Below are positions 1 through 8,562 of a stretch of DNA of 64,000 nt, one piece after another; within the stretch, counting starts at the first letter, position 1, and each line of letters opens with the position of its first letter. Source of the stretch: Citricoccus muralis (lineage in GTDB: Bacteria > Actinomycetota > Actinomycetes > Actinomycetales > Micrococcaceae); assembly GCF_029637705.1 (NCBI RefSeq), contig NZ_CP121252.1, forward strand, positions 1,116,001-1,180,000. The letters run 5' to 3'. Position numbers and translations under genes: made by a program. The notes under the pieces were generated by a model. That model saw only the letters and a program-made list of their open reading frames with translations, did no database searches and was not told the DNA's origin.

Positions 1-4
1 GGCT

Positions 5-1285
5 GTGCTGCCCGCCAGTGCTGACCCCATGGTGAGGCTACAGGAAGGTCTACGGGCCATCCGGCATACGGTGGGGGCCGAGGATCTGCCGTTCCGCGGC
101 GGAGCGGTGGGCTGGTTTGGCTATGAACTGGGCATGCGGTTGCTGGGCGTTGAGGTACCTCAGCCTCCAGTCGGATCGGACCCGGAAGCCGGACCGAAAG
201 CACCGGCAGAGCAGCCAGCACCGCCGGCATCGTGGTGGGTGTGGCCGGAGCGGTTCGTCGTCGTCGACCATCGAGACCGTGTGCTGACGGTGTGCGTGGC
301 CAGCACCGATCCCGCCCAGGCGCAGGAAGAACTCGGTGAGTACCAGCGCCGGGTGCTGGACGTCCTGGGAACGGAACCTGGACCTCAGCTGCCACACACC
401 CCCGGAACGGAGCCGGAAACAGACCCAGGAACAGCGCCGTTGATTCCGGGTGCCTGGCGCGACGACCGACCCGAATACCTCGACAAGATCCGGCGCTGCC
501 AAGACGCGCTGGTGGCCGGGGAATCCTATGAGCTGTGCCTGACCAACACCTTCACCGCCGACGTGCAGGCGAGCGCGGGGATCGATCCGGCCGATTTGTT
601 CGAGGACCTGATCGAGCATCACCCCACCCCGTATGCGGGATTGATCGAGGCGGATGCAGAGCTCGCCGTCGTTTCGGCGTCTCCAGAGCGGCTGCTGCGC
701 GGGCGGAACGCGGTGTACTCGACCAAGCCGATCAAGGGCACCGCACCCCGCGGGGACACCCCCGACGAGGACGCCGCTCAGATGGAATTTTTGCGCACGG
801 ACCCGAAGACGTTCGCGGAAAACCTGATGATCGTGGACCTGCTGCGCAACGACCTGGGGCGGGTGAGCGTGCCGGGATCCGTGGAGGTCACCGAGCTGAT
901 GGCCGTGGAAACCTACGCCTCTGTGCACCAGTTGGTGAGCACTATTGAGGCGGTGGCCGAACCCGGGGTGGACGCCGTCGACGTCGTGCGTGCGCTGTTC
1001 CCGGGTGGGTCGATGACCGGGGCGCCCAAGGTGCGCAGCGTGCAGATTCTCCACGAACTCGAAGCCGCCGCGCGCGGGGTGTACTCCGGTGCGCTGGGGT
1101 TCTTCAGTGCCGACGGCGCGGTGGAACTCTCGATTGTGATCCGCACCGCCGTGCGTTCGGGTGGGAGGTGGACCATCGGGGCCGGCGGCGCGATCGTGCT
1201 GGATTCGGACCCGGAGACCGAAGCCGACGAGGTCGACCTCAAAGCGTCCGCCCTGCGCCGAGCAATGCATCGGGTGGCCGGGTGA
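5..1285 (+). CDS. pabB: Aminodeoxychorismate synthase component I (PabB), 5' end outside window
   Basis: This protein makes 4-amino-4-deoxychorismate from chorismate for folate synthesis. The C-terminal chorismate-binding domain is complete. It has PIKGT near residue 242 (the Lys is the PabB nucleophile, where anthranilate synthase has Ala), ENLMIVDLLRNDLGRV near 272 and GGSMTGAPK near 334. The frame is open back to the first base, so the GTG at 5 is probably not the true start. Actinobacterial homologues are often longer and may carry a glutamine amidotransferase domain upstream. Residues about 120-150 form a Gly/Thr/Glu/Pro-rich linker of repeated GTEP-like units, unusual for the family. 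The next gene converges from the other strand 14 bases away. Confidence 0.93.
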   Translation: MLPASADPMVRLQEGLRAIRHTVGAEDLPFRGGAVGWFGYELGMRLLGVEVPQPPVGSDPEAGPKAPAEQPAPPASWWVWPERFVVVDHRDRVLTVCVASTDPAQAQEELGEYQRRVLDVLGTEPGPQLPHTPGTEPETDPGTAPLIPGAWRDDRPEYLDKIRRCQDALVAGESYELCLTNTFTADVQASAGIDPADLFEDLIEHHPTPYAGLIEADAELAVVSASPERLLRGRNAVYSTKPIKGTAPRGDTPDEDAAQMEFLRTDPKTFAENLMIVDLLRNDLGRVSVPGSVEVTELMAVETYASVHQLVSTIEAVAEPGVDAVDVVRALFPGGSMTGAPKVRSVQILHELEAAARGVYSGALGFFSADGAVELSIVIRTAVRSGGRWTIGAGGAIVLDSDPETEADEVDLKASALRRAMHRVAG

Positions 1286-1299
1286 TGCATCGGTTGAGC

Positions 1300-2382
1300 T
1301 TAGCCGAGTAGTTCGGCCGCGCGCTCCAGCCGGGGCAGGGCGCGGTTCAGCAGGCGCCTCCACTTTTTCGGCGCGATCTGCTCCAGCCTGAGTCCGGCGT
1401 CATAGAGCGACTCCAGCGCCATCGCGGCCAACCACACCCGGGCCCGGTGGTGTTCGTCGTCGTCGAGACACAGCTGCCCCAACTTCTCCTCACCGTGCCA
1501 CAGGCTCAGATACGCCGGATTCAGGGCAGGATCCCAAAGGCAGGCCAAGTCCCAGTCGAGAATCCCATTCAGCCGCCACCGGTCTTCCCCCGGAATCGGC
1601 AGCCAGCGCATATTGTGCCCGGCCAGATCCCCATGGACCAGAGAGGGTGCGACCACCGGGAGCTCCGTCCACTCGTGCACCGTGCGGATGATCCTGCGCG
1701 CAGTGTCCTCGAACGTGTGCCGGGTACAGGCCGGGAAGAAATCGGGCCAGGGTACCGAGGAATCACGCTGCTCCAGGCGCTGCGGCAACAAGACCAAGGC
1801 GGCGATCTTGGGCGGCGTCCAGGGACCGCGAAAGGCGAAGGGCTGCGCCACATGAGGGTGAAGCGAGGTGGTGTCGACAGCGGCAAGAACCCGGCAGATC
1901 TCACGCAAATCCTCGGGGCGACCACAGTGCGGCGGGTGGGCCTGACCGGGAACGTAACGCTGCACGACGACGGCGGCGCGGTGTGAATCAGAAGGGTCGG
2001 TGCCGAAATCTGTGCCGGTATCCGCGAACACCGGTCCGGCCAGAGGGAGCGGGAGCTCCCAGGGCAGATTCAGGGCGTGCAGGGCGCGCAATAGTTCGGT
2101 GGTGCGGGTCAGCTGGGCGGCGGCGTCGGCGGTGCGAGACATGCGCGCCACCACCGTGGGAGTACCGGGTGCAGTGTTCGTCCCGATTCTCGTCTCCGTC
2201 CCGGTGTTGATCTCCGTCTCCGTGCCGGGGATCAGTACTAGATGGTGTTGGCCGCCCTCCTCCACCAGGCTGCGGGACCAATCGACGTCGAGCCCCGGGG
2301 CGGGTCGGTCGAACTGGGCCTGCGCACAGTGGGAGGCACGGGCAGCGAGCGCGGCTTCCGCCGTCGTGGCGCATCTGACCAT
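1300..2382 (-). CDS. APH/choline-kinase-like phosphotransferase family protein
   Basis: A protein of 360 residues with the aminoglycoside phosphotransferase (APH) fold signature. The catalytic loop reads LVHGDLAGHNMRW (HGDxxxxN) near residue 245, followed by ILDWDLA, the metal-binding Asp segment. The N-terminal lobe contains a low-complexity insertion with repeated GTET/GTN units near residues 52-75, resembling the linker in the converging pabB gene. The family phosphorylates small molecules such as antibiotics, homoserine or choline. The substrate cannot be read from the sequence, and an antibiotic-resistance role should not be assumed. It is divergent from the CPBP protease gene, with only 37 bases between the starts. 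Confidence 0.75.
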   Translation of the reverse strand: MVRCATTAEAALAARASHCAQAQFDRPAPGLDVDWSRSLVEEGGQHHLVLIPGTETEINTGTETRIGTNTAPGTPTVVARMSRTADAAAQLTRTTELLRALHALNLPWELPLPLAGPVFADTGTDFGTDPSDSHRAAVVVQRYVPGQAHPPHCGRPEDLREICRVLAAVDTTSLHPHVAQPFAFRGPWTPPKIAALVLLPQRLEQRDSSVPWPDFFPACTRHTFEDTARRIIRTVHEWTELPVVAPSLVHGDLAGHNMRWLPIPGEDRWRLNGILDWDLACLWDPALNPAYLSLWHGEEKLGQLCLDDDEHHRARVWLAAMALESLYDAGLRLEQIAPKKWRRLLNRALPRLERAAELLG

Positions 2383-2407
2383 GGCACCACCGTATCGCGC
2401 ACAGACC

Positions 2408-2413
2408 TAGACT
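2408..2413 (+). promoter_or_regulatory. -10 box of a leaderless promoter for the CPBP gene
   Basis: TAGACT is followed by six bases and then the GTG start at 2420, so transcription should begin at or next to the start codon. The same box and spacing occurs before other genes here (10832, 14448, 37411). No Shine-Dalgarno sequence lies in the space between box and GTG. Confidence 0.6.
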
Positions 2414-2419
2414 GGGGAC

Positions 2420-3289
2420 GTGACCGCCACCGAATCCGCCCCGCACCCGGCCGACACCCTCCGCTACCCCTCGCGTGCGGTGGTGTGGTGGGAGATCATC
2501 ATTGTGCTTGCCCTGTCACTGGGCCGTTCCGGGGTGTACGCCGTCGTCGATCTGATGCAGAAAGCGATGACGGCCCCGCTGAGGGATCAGACCACCACCC
2601 TGAACCCTTCGCTGGCGAACGAGGAACTGTTTGACCTGATCCGCCAGCTGCTCTCCATCGGGTTTTCGCTGGTGCCGGTGCTGCTGGTGTGTCACCTGGT
2701 GTGGATCTACGGGCGCAATCCGTTCCGCACTTTTGGGTTGGATTTTCGGCGGTTCTGGACGGACGCCGGGCTGGGCGTCACCCTGTTCGTGGTGATGGGG
2801 GCGGGCACGCTCGGGGTGTACGCGCTCGGCCGCACGCTCGGGCTGACCACCGCGCTGGTCGGATCAGCGATGAACGAATACTGGTGGACCACGCCCGTGC
2901 TGGTGCTCTCGGCGCTGCGGCACAGTCTGCTCGAGGAAGTGATCGTGCTGGCGTGGTTGCTGGACCGGATCGGATACCTACAACAGCTGCGGGGCACCCC
3001 GACTGCGAGGCCGAAGACCTTCCACACGACGATGACGGGCGCCTTCCGACCCGGGCCAGCGGCGGGGCTGGTGGCCGCGGTGGCGGTGTCGGCTCTGGTG
3101 CGCGCCTCGTACCACTTGTACCAGGGGATCGGTCCCGGCGTCGGCAACCTGATCATGGGGGTGGTGTTCGCCGTCGTGTATCTGCGCTACGGCCGGGTGA
3201 TGCCGTTCGTGTACGCCCACGCGCTGCTCGACATCGCCGGATTCGCCGGGTACCCGCTGCTGGCGCGGCTGGGCTGGTTCGGCGGCTAG
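2420..3289 (+). CDS. CPBP family intramembrane glutamic protease
   Basis: A polytopic membrane protein of 289 residues. It carries the CPBP (Abi/Rce1-like) signature: a Glu-Glu pair in SLLEEVIVLAWLL near residue 172, an Arg/His segment in RASYHLYQG near 232, and the final His in YAHALLDIAG near 273. About seven or eight hydrophobic segments can be seen. Members cleave membrane substrates or act in bacteriocin self-immunity. No bacteriocin gene is adjacent, so the substrate is unknown. The GTG start fits the leaderless promoter directly upstream. Confidence 0.88.
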   Translation: MTATESAPHPADTLRYPSRAVVWWEIIIVLALSLGRSGVYAVVDLMQKAMTAPLRDQTTTLNPSLANEELFDLIRQLLSIGFSLVPVLLVCHLVWIYGRNPFRTFGLDFRRFWTDAGLGVTLFVVMGAGTLGVYALGRTLGLTTALVGSAMNEYWWTTPVLVLSALRHSLLEEVIVLAWLLDRIGYLQQLRGTPTARPKTFHTTMTGAFRPGPAAGLVAAVAVSALVRASYHLYQGIGPGVGNLIMGVVFAVVYLRYGRVMPFVYAHALLDIAGFAGYPLLARLGWFGG

Positions 3290-3297
3290 CCCGCTGG

Positions 3298-3337
3298 AAC
3301 CGGAACAGGCCGGTGGCCAACCGGAACAGGCCAGTGG
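3298..3337 (+). repeat. Two-copy 21-bp tandem repeat in the intergenic gap
   Basis: AACCGGAACAGGCC occurs at 3298-3311 and again at 3319-3332. Each copy is followed by RGTGG, giving a 21-base period with one mismatch over 19 bases. It fills the gap between the convergent CPBP and VOC genes. The GGAAC-rich composition resembles the simple repeats inside pabB and the phosphotransferase gene. Confidence 0.7.
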
Positions 3338-3985
3338 TTAGAGCGTGACGCTGCCGCGCGGCGTGGTGAAGGTGACCTCCATGATGCCCGGGGTACCCGA
3401 CGGCGCCACGAATTCCACGTCCACATCCTGCACCGACTTCTCGGGCTGATCCAGACCCAGCCAGTCGCGTACCCGATCCCGGGAACCGCCGATGGTGATC
3501 TGCTCGATGGAGCCTTCCGGTGCAGCCGCCTGGGAAGGATGCAGATCCTCGGTGCCGTCGTCCCAGCGCAGAATGTAGGGCAGCTGCGGGTCCGCAATGA
3601 GGCCCTTGATGCCGATCTGCCGCCAGGTCAGCTCGCGACCATCCGGGAACTTCCGCTGTGCGGGCACGGCGCCGCGGCCCAGGCGCTCCTCAAACGGTGC
3701 CAAATCGTCGACGGCGACGACCCAGCCCATCCAGCCGCCGCCCATTTCCTTGCGGGCGCGCACGGCCTGACCGAACGGCGCCGAATCAGCCGCGGGATGG
3801 TCGAGGACCTCAACGATCTCCAAGTACTGCCGGTTGGTCATCGGGAACAGGGCGTTGCGGGTGCCGAAACGCGGATGTACCCCGCCCTTGACGCGGTCGA
3901 TCCCCAGCGCGGAGCTGATGCGCTCCACGGTGGCGTCCAGCCCCTCGGGTCCGACAGCGTAGGAAACATGGTCTAAACGCATCAT
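3338..3985 (-). CDS. VOC family (glyoxalase-like) protein
   Basis: A protein of 215 residues with an N-terminal vicinal-oxygen-chelate domain: RLDHVSYAV at residues 3-11 starts the first beta-alpha-beta unit and LEIVEVLDHPAADS near 55 closes it. It resembles the glyoxalase_3-like group of two-unit proteins. VOC proteins use a divalent metal for lyase, isomerase or dioxygenase chemistry. The substrate is not deducible, and canonical metal ligands are not obvious apart from His6 and Glu57. It stands alone on this strand, with 64 bases to the hrpB stop. Confidence 0.75.
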   Translation of the reverse strand: MMRLDHVSYAVGPEGLDATVERISSALGIDRVKGGVHPRFGTRNALFPMTNRQYLEIVEVLDHPAADSAPFGQAVRARKEMGGGWMGWVVAVDDLAPFEERLGRGAVPAQRKFPDGRELTWRQIGIKGLIADPQLPYILRWDDGTEDLHPSQAAAPEGSIEQITIGGSRDRVRDWLGLDQPEKSVQDVDVEFVAPSGTPGIMEVTFTTPRGSVTL

Positions 3986-4049
3986 GATCTCATCGTGCCA
4001 CGTCCAGTGGGGCGGGTCTCATGAGTCCAGGCTCAGCGTTTAACGGGCG

Positions 4050-6803
4050 TCAACTAGGAGGTATTCTCCGCATCGCACTGTTCGTGCGCGAGGTGGCGAC
4101 GGCGGTCCACGGGTCTTCCGGCCAGGGATGTTTGGCGTAGCGGGCACGGTTTTCCGCTCGCACGGCCGGATAGGCATTCTCCCAAAATGAGTTCAGATCC
4201 GAGGTGACCGCCAGGGGTCGTCCGGCAGGGGAGAGCAGGTGCAACAGCACGGGAACCCGGCCCTCGGCCACGGTGGGCCCGGTGCGCCAGCCGAAGCACT
4301 CCTGCAGTTTCACCGCGAGAACCGGTGGGGCCGGCGTGTCGGCGTCGGGATTGTTCTGAGAGGGGTGGTCTTCGGGGGCCGGCCAGTCCAGGGTGATCTG
4401 CGAGCCCGAGGGCACCGTCAGCCGGAGCGGGGCGAGCTCGTCGAACCGGGCGGCCTCGGGCCAGGGGAGCAGCCGGCGCAGCGCGGAATGGAGGTCCAGT
4501 GAGCGTTCGGCGGCACCGGCGGCGAGCTGGTCGATTTCCGGGCCGAGCCAGTCCTCCACGGTGGCGGTGAGTGCGGCGTCGGTCACCTCGGGCCAGGGGG
4601 CGCCGTACACGCGATGCAGGAAGCCCAGCCGATTCCGCAGGGTCGTCACCGATGCTCCGGCGCGCTGCATCAGGGCGAGCACCCCGGTCTCGCGCCATTC
4701 GGCGACGACGGCGGATCGGGCGTGTTCGGGCTGTGGCGGCACCGGGGTGGAACTGAGTTCGATGGCGCCCAGACGGCGGATTCGGCGGGCGGTGACCCGG
4801 CGGTGAGTATCGGAGGCGGCGTCGAAGCGGGCCACTGTCTCGTCCACGAGCAGAGGGCCCGCTGCTAACTCAGCGTGCTCGGGATCCAGCTCGACGGCGG
4901 CGCGAATCACCGCATGGTCGCCGTGCAGGCTCAGCTCGGCCACCGCAATCCATTCGGCCCCGATCAGCGACGACGACGCCGGCAACCGGGCCGCGGTGCC
5001 GGACGCGAGCAGGTATTCGGCGTCCCGGCGTCGGGCGATCTGCTGCGGGTAGGCCAGCGCGGTGATCAGACCGAGTGCGTCGTGGTGAAGGTGATGCTGG
5101 TCGAGAGGCCCTCTGGCGTCGTCGTGTCCCTGCGACTGCGGGGCGCGGTCCTCCGCCACCACCGCGGCCCGGGCCAGCCGATCGACGTCATGACGCCAGC
5201 CCGGATCCGAGCGCAGCTGCCGGTAGCGCGCCATCAGATCGGCCCCCGGTGCACGCGTGTCCGCGGCCAGGGTGGCCACTGCCTCGGCCGCCACCCGGGC
5301 GTCCCACAGCTCTGCCCCGTCGAGCAGGGCCCGGCCCAGATGGGGGTCCACCGGCAGTCGGGACATCCGCGCACCCAGCTCCGTCGGGGTGCCGTCGTCG
5401 TGGACCGCGCCCAGTTCCTGCAGGCGCTGCTCGGCTCGATCGGCGGCCGCCGTCGGAAACGGGTCCGGCAGCCGCAGGCCAGCACCGCGCGGGGCTCCCC
5501 AACAGGCGACGTCGAGTAGTGCCCGGCCGAGCTCGTTGCGTCCTGCGGTGCGGATTTCGGGCGCAGTGTGGGCCGGCCGTGCCGCGTATTCGGCCTCGCT
5601 CAGACAGCGCACCACCGTGCCGGGCGCCTCGCGGGCCGCACGCCCACCGCGCTGCACCATGGCGGATTTGGACGCGCCGAGGGTGATCAGCCCGGATACC
5701 CCGCGCCGGGAATCCTCCCGCAGGGCCCGATCCAGACCGGCGTCCACCACCAGCCGCACCCCGGGCACGGTCAGCGCCGATTCCGCCACATTGGTGGCCA
5801 ACACGATGCGCCGGGGAAACTGTGAGGCAGTGTCGGTACTGCGGGCCAGAATCCGGTCCTGTTCCCGGGCCGGCATCGACCCCAGCAGAGGCAGCACCGC
5901 GGTATCGGGCGCCAGGCGCGGGTCGCTACCCAGCCGGGCCGCCACCCGGTCGATCTCACGGGCGCCGGGCAAAAACACCAGGGTGTCACCGGGGCGATCG
6001 GGACCAACGGGGGTACGCGGGAACTGGTGCAGATGCTGATACTCGACGACGACGTCGGCCACATGATCCAGAAAACCGGGTGCGACCCCGCGGGCATCCA
6101 GACTGCGCTGCGCCTGCGTTCCCCAGGGTGCCCAGATCTCCTGCAGCGGATGCGGTTCGGTGGCCACCTCAAGCACCCGTGCACCCAGCAACTCCGCCCA
6201 GTGTCCGACGTCGAGGGTTGCCGACATCACCACCACATGCAGGTCCGGGCGCAGCTGACCCAGCTGTTCCACCAAGGCGAAGGTCAGATCGGTGTCAAGG
6301 TGACGCTCGTGGACCTCGTCGAGCACGATGGCGCCGATTCCGCTGGCTTCCGGGTCCGCGATCAGCCGACGCAGCAGCACCCCGGTCGTCACGAACTCCA
6401 CCCGCGTGGCAGCCGAAACGTGTCGGTCCCCGCGCACCGTGTAGCCGACCTCGCGGCCCAACTGCGCACCGCTGAGTGAGACGAGACGACGCGCGGCAGC
6501 TCGGGCGGCCATCCGGCGCGGTTGCGTGACGACGACGCGGCCCGCCGACACTGCAGCCAGCGCCGGTGGCACCACCGTGGTCTTGCCGCTACCGGGCGGC
6601 GCGGAAATCACGACTCGGATGCCCGCCGTTCCGGCACCGGAGTCTGTTCCTGGCGCGGTGAGCTCAGCCTGCTCGGCCAACTCACATCCGGCCAGCCCAG
6701 TCAGTTGCGGCACCAGGCGGGCCGCGGGCAGCCCCTGAACGATCCGTTCCCATGGGATCTCCCAGGAATCGGCGGGTTGGTGCGCGGCGGGTGTGTTCGT
6801 CAT
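4050..6803 (-). CDS. hrpB: ATP-dependent DEAH-type RNA helicase HrpB
   Basis: A superfamily 2 helicase of 917 residues. Walker A is APPGSGKTT near residue 69, the Walker B box is DEVH near 162, and SAT motif III is VVMSATLD near 194. The family C-terminal module follows, with ALDWPAP-like and HRVYG-type segments near 690 to 900. The length is typical of HrpB (about 820-920). HrpB proteins are thought to act on RNA, but the precise bacterial role is poorly known. It is transcribed away from metY, and the divergent gap contains the SAM riboswitch. Confidence 0.93.
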   Translation of the reverse strand: MTNTPAAHQPADSWEIPWERIVQGLPAARLVPQLTGLAGCELAEQAELTAPGTDSGAGTAGIRVVISAPPGSGKTTVVPPALAAVSAGRVVVTQPRRMAARAAARRLVSLSGAQLGREVGYTVRGDRHVSAATRVEFVTTGVLLRRLIADPEASGIGAIVLDEVHERHLDTDLTFALVEQLGQLRPDLHVVVMSATLDVGHWAELLGARVLEVATEPHPLQEIWAPWGTQAQRSLDARGVAPGFLDHVADVVVEYQHLHQFPRTPVGPDRPGDTLVFLPGAREIDRVAARLGSDPRLAPDTAVLPLLGSMPAREQDRILARSTDTASQFPRRIVLATNVAESALTVPGVRLVVDAGLDRALREDSRRGVSGLITLGASKSAMVQRGGRAAREAPGTVVRCLSEAEYAARPAHTAPEIRTAGRNELGRALLDVACWGAPRGAGLRLPDPFPTAAADRAEQRLQELGAVHDDGTPTELGARMSRLPVDPHLGRALLDGAELWDARVAAEAVATLAADTRAPGADLMARYRQLRSDPGWRHDVDRLARAAVVAEDRAPQSQGHDDARGPLDQHHLHHDALGLITALAYPQQIARRRDAEYLLASGTAARLPASSSLIGAEWIAVAELSLHGDHAVIRAAVELDPEHAELAAGPLLVDETVARFDAASDTHRRVTARRIRRLGAIELSSTPVPPQPEHARSAVVAEWRETGVLALMQRAGASVTTLRNRLGFLHRVYGAPWPEVTDAALTATVEDWLGPEIDQLAAGAAERSLDLHSALRRLLPWPEAARFDELAPLRLTVPSGSQITLDWPAPEDHPSQNNPDADTPAPPVLAVKLQECFGWRTGPTVAEGRVPVLLHLLSPAGRPLAVTSDLNSFWENAYPAVRAENRARYAKHPWPEDPWTAVATSRTNSAMRRIPPS

Positions 6804-7000
6804 GATCGGTTCCCCGCCCCTCTTTCCTTCAGCACTGTCACCGACCCCGGTGCCCCGCGCGTCGTCGGGTTTGCCGGGTTTGTCGGGTTTGTCGGAAATA
6901 CGGTATCAACCCCGAACCCGCCCCTGCAGATGACGCCGCGTCTCGCCCGTGACCGCCGGCGAGATGAAACCGGCGGTGCATTCTGGCACAATGACATCCA
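6804..7000. other. Intergenic region between hrpB and the riboswitch
   Basis: This 197-base stretch should hold the divergent promoters for hrpB and the metY leader. A run of related GTCGGGTTTGTCGG-like units lies at about 6868-6895. No gene is supported; a long open frame through here is not coding. Confidence 0.4.
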
Positions 7001-7104
7001 GGTCACGAGTGTCAGCGACAAGCCCCGGCTAGCTGATCGGCAACCCTCCAACCGCGGTGGGGTGCCCCGGGTGAGGACCAGGCGATCGAGGAACCCCTCG
7101 ACCG
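7001..7104 (+). promoter_or_regulatory. SAM riboswitch (SAM-IV type) upstream of metY
   Basis: The segment matches the actinobacterial SAM-IV/SAM-I-like core. GGTCACGAG opens P1, CAAGCCCCGG and GGCAACCCTCC form the SAM-binding core, then GGGTGCCCCGGGTGA, and GGACC closes P1 near 7075. A further small hairpin (TCGAGG at 7086-7091 with CCTCGA at 7096-7101) follows, as in SAM-IV. The downstream gene is O-acetylhomoserine sulfhydrylase, a normal target. Binding of S-adenosylmethionine is expected to lower metY, and possibly metX, expression. The subtype call is from memory of the consensus. Confidence 0.88.
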
Positions 7105-7114
7105 CAAGCGCGGG

Positions 7115-7153
7115 CCATCGCCGGCCGCCTCTTCGGCCTCGGAGCGGCGATGG
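7115..7153 (+). promoter_or_regulatory. Hairpin after the SAM aptamer (possible expression platform)
   Basis: CCATCGCCG at 7115-7123 pairs with CGGCGATGG at 7145-7153, and a short GCCG/CGGC stem forms inside. No U-tract follows, so it is unlikely to be a plain intrinsic terminator. It lies about 20 bases before the AGGAG ribosome-binding site of metY at 7172-7176, so control of translation is the simpler guess. Confidence 0.45.
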
Positions 7154-7184
7154 TGATGGCCCTGACAGAACAGGAGCCGCCATC

Positions 7185-8504
7185 ATGTCCGCTTCAGCAG
7201 ACTGGTCGTTCGAGACCCAGCAGATCCACGCCGGGATCACCAACGATCCCACCACGGGAGCCACCCAGCTGCCGATCTACCAGACGACGTCGTTCAGCTT
7301 CCCGTCCACCGAATCTGCCGCGGGACGTTTCGCCCTGCAGGAGCTCGGCCCCATCTACACGCGCCTGACCAACCCGACCACCGACTCCGTCGAGAACAAG
7401 ATCGCCGCGCTCGAGGGTGGGGTGGGCGCGGTATTGCTCTCCTCGGGGCAGTCGGCCACTACCCTGGCGATCCTCAACGTGGCCGGGGCCGGGGACCATA
7501 TTGTGGTTTCGGCTTCGCTGTACGGCGGCACCCAGAACCTGTTCAAACACACCCTGACCCGACTGGGTATCACCACCACGTTCGTGCAGGATCCGGACGA
7601 TTTGAACGAGTGGCGTTCGGCCGTTCAGCCGACGACGAAGGCGCTGTTCGGTGAGGTATTGGGCAATCCGCGCGCCGATGTGCTCGACATTGCCGGGGTG
7701 GCTCAGGTGGCGCACGACGCCGGGGTGCCGCTCATCGTCGACTCCACCCTGACCACCCCGTACCTGGTGCGACCCTTTGACCACGGGGCCGACGTCGTCG
7801 TGCATTCGGCCACCAAGTTCCTGGGCGGGCACGCAGCCGCCCTGGGCGGCGTGATTGTGGACTCCGGCAACTTCGACTGGACCGCCGATCCGGAACGGTT
7901 CCCCGGTTTCAATGAACCGGATGAGTCCTACAACGGCATCGTGTTCGGTCGTGATTTCGGGGCCGACGGCGCACTGGGTGCCAACGTCGCGTACATCCTG
8001 AAGATCCGCACGCAGCTGCTGCGTGACCTGGGCACGTCGGCCAGCCCGTTCAACGCGTTTATTCTCAACCTCGGATTGGAGACGCTCAGCCTGCGTATGG
8101 AACGTCATGTCGCCAACGCCCAACGGGTTGCCGAATATCTTGAGGCTCACCCCCAGGTGCATTCGGTCGCCTACGCCGGTCTGCCGTCGAGCCGGTGGCA
8201 CGAGCGGGCATCGCAACTGTTGCGGGGTGCCGGTTCCGTGGTGGCATTCGAGATCGACGGCGGAGTGGCAGCCGGGCAGGCTTTCGTGGAGGCGCTGCAG
8301 CTCCACCAGCACGTGGCGAACGTCGGCGACACCCGTTCGCTGGTGATTCACCCGGCGTCCACCACCCATTCTCAGCTCACCGAGGATGAGCGGCGCGCCG
8401 CCGGGGTGGGCCCGGGGCTGGTGCGACTCTCGGTGGGGCTGGAGCATGTTGACGATATTCTGGCCGATCTCGAGGCCGGATTTACCGCGTCCGGTAGGGC
8501 CTGA
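7185..8504 (+). CDS. metY: O-acetylhomoserine sulfhydrylase
   Basis: A PLP enzyme of 439 residues of the Cys/Met-metabolism family, which makes homocysteine from O-acetylhomoserine and sulfide. The PLP lysine lies in HSATKFLGGH, at about residue 211. The family features TRLTNPT and SSGQSATTLAI are present, and the length fits MetY (about 430-440) rather than the shorter MetB/MetC. The ATG at 7185 is preceded by AGGAG; a longer open frame upstream runs through the riboswitch and is not coding. metX follows 58 bases later on the same strand, giving a two-gene methionine unit under SAM control. Confidence 0.95.
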   Translation: MSASADWSFETQQIHAGITNDPTTGATQLPIYQTTSFSFPSTESAAGRFALQELGPIYTRLTNPTTDSVENKIAALEGGVGAVLLSSGQSATTLAILNVAGAGDHIVVSASLYGGTQNLFKHTLTRLGITTTFVQDPDDLNEWRSAVQPTTKALFGEVLGNPRADVLDIAGVAQVAHDAGVPLIVDSTLTTPYLVRPFDHGADVVVHSATKFLGGHAAALGGVIVDSGNFDWTADPERFPGFNEPDESYNGIVFGRDFGADGALGANVAYILKIRTQLLRDLGTSASPFNAFILNLGLETLSLRMERHVANAQRVAEYLEAHPQVHSVAYAGLPSSRWHERASQLLRGAGSVVAFEIDGGVAAGQAFVEALQLHQHVANVGDTRSLVIHPASTTHSQLTEDERRAAGVGPGLVRLSVGLEHVDDILADLEAGFTASGRA

Positions 8505-8562
8505 GGGCCCGAATCGAGAGTGACCAATATCCCAGACCAGACGGCGAAAGAAGCAGGAACAC

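Noticed and set aside
1300-2382. Calling the APH-fold gene an aminoglycoside resistance gene
   Set aside because: Only the general fold motifs are present and it sits among housekeeping genes; the substrate cannot be inferred.
6522-7184. N-terminal extension of metY by 221 codons
   Set aside because: It runs through antisense hrpB and the SAM riboswitch; metY has a ribosome-binding site and family-typical start at 7185.
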